Shown piece by piece: positions 63,710 to 64,000 of a stretch of 64,000 nucleotides of DNA; within the stretch, counting starts at the first letter, position 1; every line of letters starts with the position of its first letter. This stretch comes from Yersinia proxima. GTDB taxonomy: Bacteria; Pseudomonadota; Gammaproteobacteria; Enterobacterales; Enterobacteriaceae. The notes beneath the pieces were generated by a model, which saw nothing but the letters and a program-made list of their open reading frames with translations, was not told the origin of the DNA and did not search any database. Made by a program: the position numbers and the translations under genes. Location of the stretch: NCBI RefSeq assembly GCF_902170785.1, contig NZ_CABHYG010000009.1, positions 248,001 to 312,000 of the forward strand, written 5' to 3'.

Positions 63710-64000
63710 TATTTATTTTCCAGCATCCAGCGTAGTGTTTGTTCTAATGGAGGTGTATTCCAGCCATTAACAATACTTTGTAATTTTCTCGAGTCACCAC
63801 ATAACGTTTTTACTTCATTCGCACGAACAAAGGCTGGATTAACATGAATAGATAGCCTATGTGAAGTTATTTCTTCACATAGGCTAATTACTTCACGTAA
63901 TGAATAGGTTCTACCAGAACAGACGTTAACAATTTCACCAATGGGTTTGGTTATTAGTAAGCCTAAATATGCTTTTACTAATGCTCTAACATCCGTAAAA
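63709..64000 (-). CDS. NAD-dependent sugar reductase, C-terminal part (Rmd-like)
   Basis: The frame is open from the right edge for 96 codons to TAA at 63709-63711: FTDVRALVKAYLGLL, VNVCSGRTYSLREVI, VNPAFVRANEVKTLCGDSRKL and PPLEQTLRWMLE near the end. This is the C-terminal substrate-binding part of an extended SDR of the GDP-4-keto-6-deoxy-mannose reductase/dehydratase type. The N terminus is outside the window, so exact substrate is uncertain. Confidence 0.75.
   Translation of the reverse strand, partial: FTDVRALVKAYLGLLITKPIGEIVNVCSGRTYSLREVISLCEEITSHRLSIHVNPAFVRANEVKTLCGDSRKLQSIVNGWNTPPLEQTLRWMLENK

Overview
The window is chromosomal DNA of an enterobacterium, almost certainly a Yersinia of the Y. 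enterocolitica / environmental Yersinia group. The evidence is the Salmonella-like cbi-pocR-pduF-pdu cluster in one block, three ERIC elements, three copies of a Yersinia-style palindromic repeat, and an E. coli-like backbone (tmaR, yeeA, sbcB, plaP, yeeZ, his, gnd, galF). Species cannot be fixed from the sequence alone.

Layout. (1) 1-11137, minus strand: anaerobic (early-cobalt) cobalamin synthesis operon, read right to left as cbiA-B-C-D-E-T-F-G-H-J-K-L-M-N, with cbiN cut by the left edge. It is preceded by a cobalamin riboswitch (about 11262-11412) whose last hairpin abuts the cbiA start codon. (2) 11793-13803, minus: the regulator pocR and the propanediol facilitator pduF. (3) 14538-33612, plus: the 1,2-propanediol utilisation operon pduA-B-C-D-E-G-H-J-K-L-M-N-O-P-Q-S-T-U-V-W, continuing into a uroporphyrinogen-III methyltransferase (cobA), cobD and pduX. 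(4) 33751-34308: a GNAT acetyltransferase, then a complete sugar-type ABC transporter (34819-39365). (5) 39455-49638: backbone genes tmaR, yeeA, sbcB, plaP, hcxA and yeeZ, plus a second sugar-type ABC ATPase/permease pair with no binding protein next to it. (6) 49990-57418: the his operon hisL-G-D-C-B-H-A-F-IE with its attenuator. (7) 57695-64000, minus: gnd, galF, galU, two GT4 glycosyltransferases and the C-terminal end of a GDP-sugar reductase-like gene, which is the edge of a surface polysaccharide cluster.

How the genes work together. Cobalamin made by Cbi, CobA, CobD, PduX and PduO becomes the coenzyme of the diol dehydratase PduCDE, which is reactivated by PduGH inside a protein microcompartment (shell proteins PduA, B, B', J, K, N, T, U). 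Propanediol enters through PduF. Propionaldehyde is split by PduP, PduL and PduW to propionate with ATP, or reduced by PduQ to propanol. PocR should couple the two operons, and the riboswitch turns cbi down when cobalamin is ample.

The most interesting non-coding structure is a family of long palindromes (near 18605, 48515 and 57527). Their outer stem arms differ between copies but remain complementary, as expected of a structured RNA. One copy splits the pdu operon between pduE and pduG. An ERIC element also lies inside the his leader, between the attenuator and hisG.
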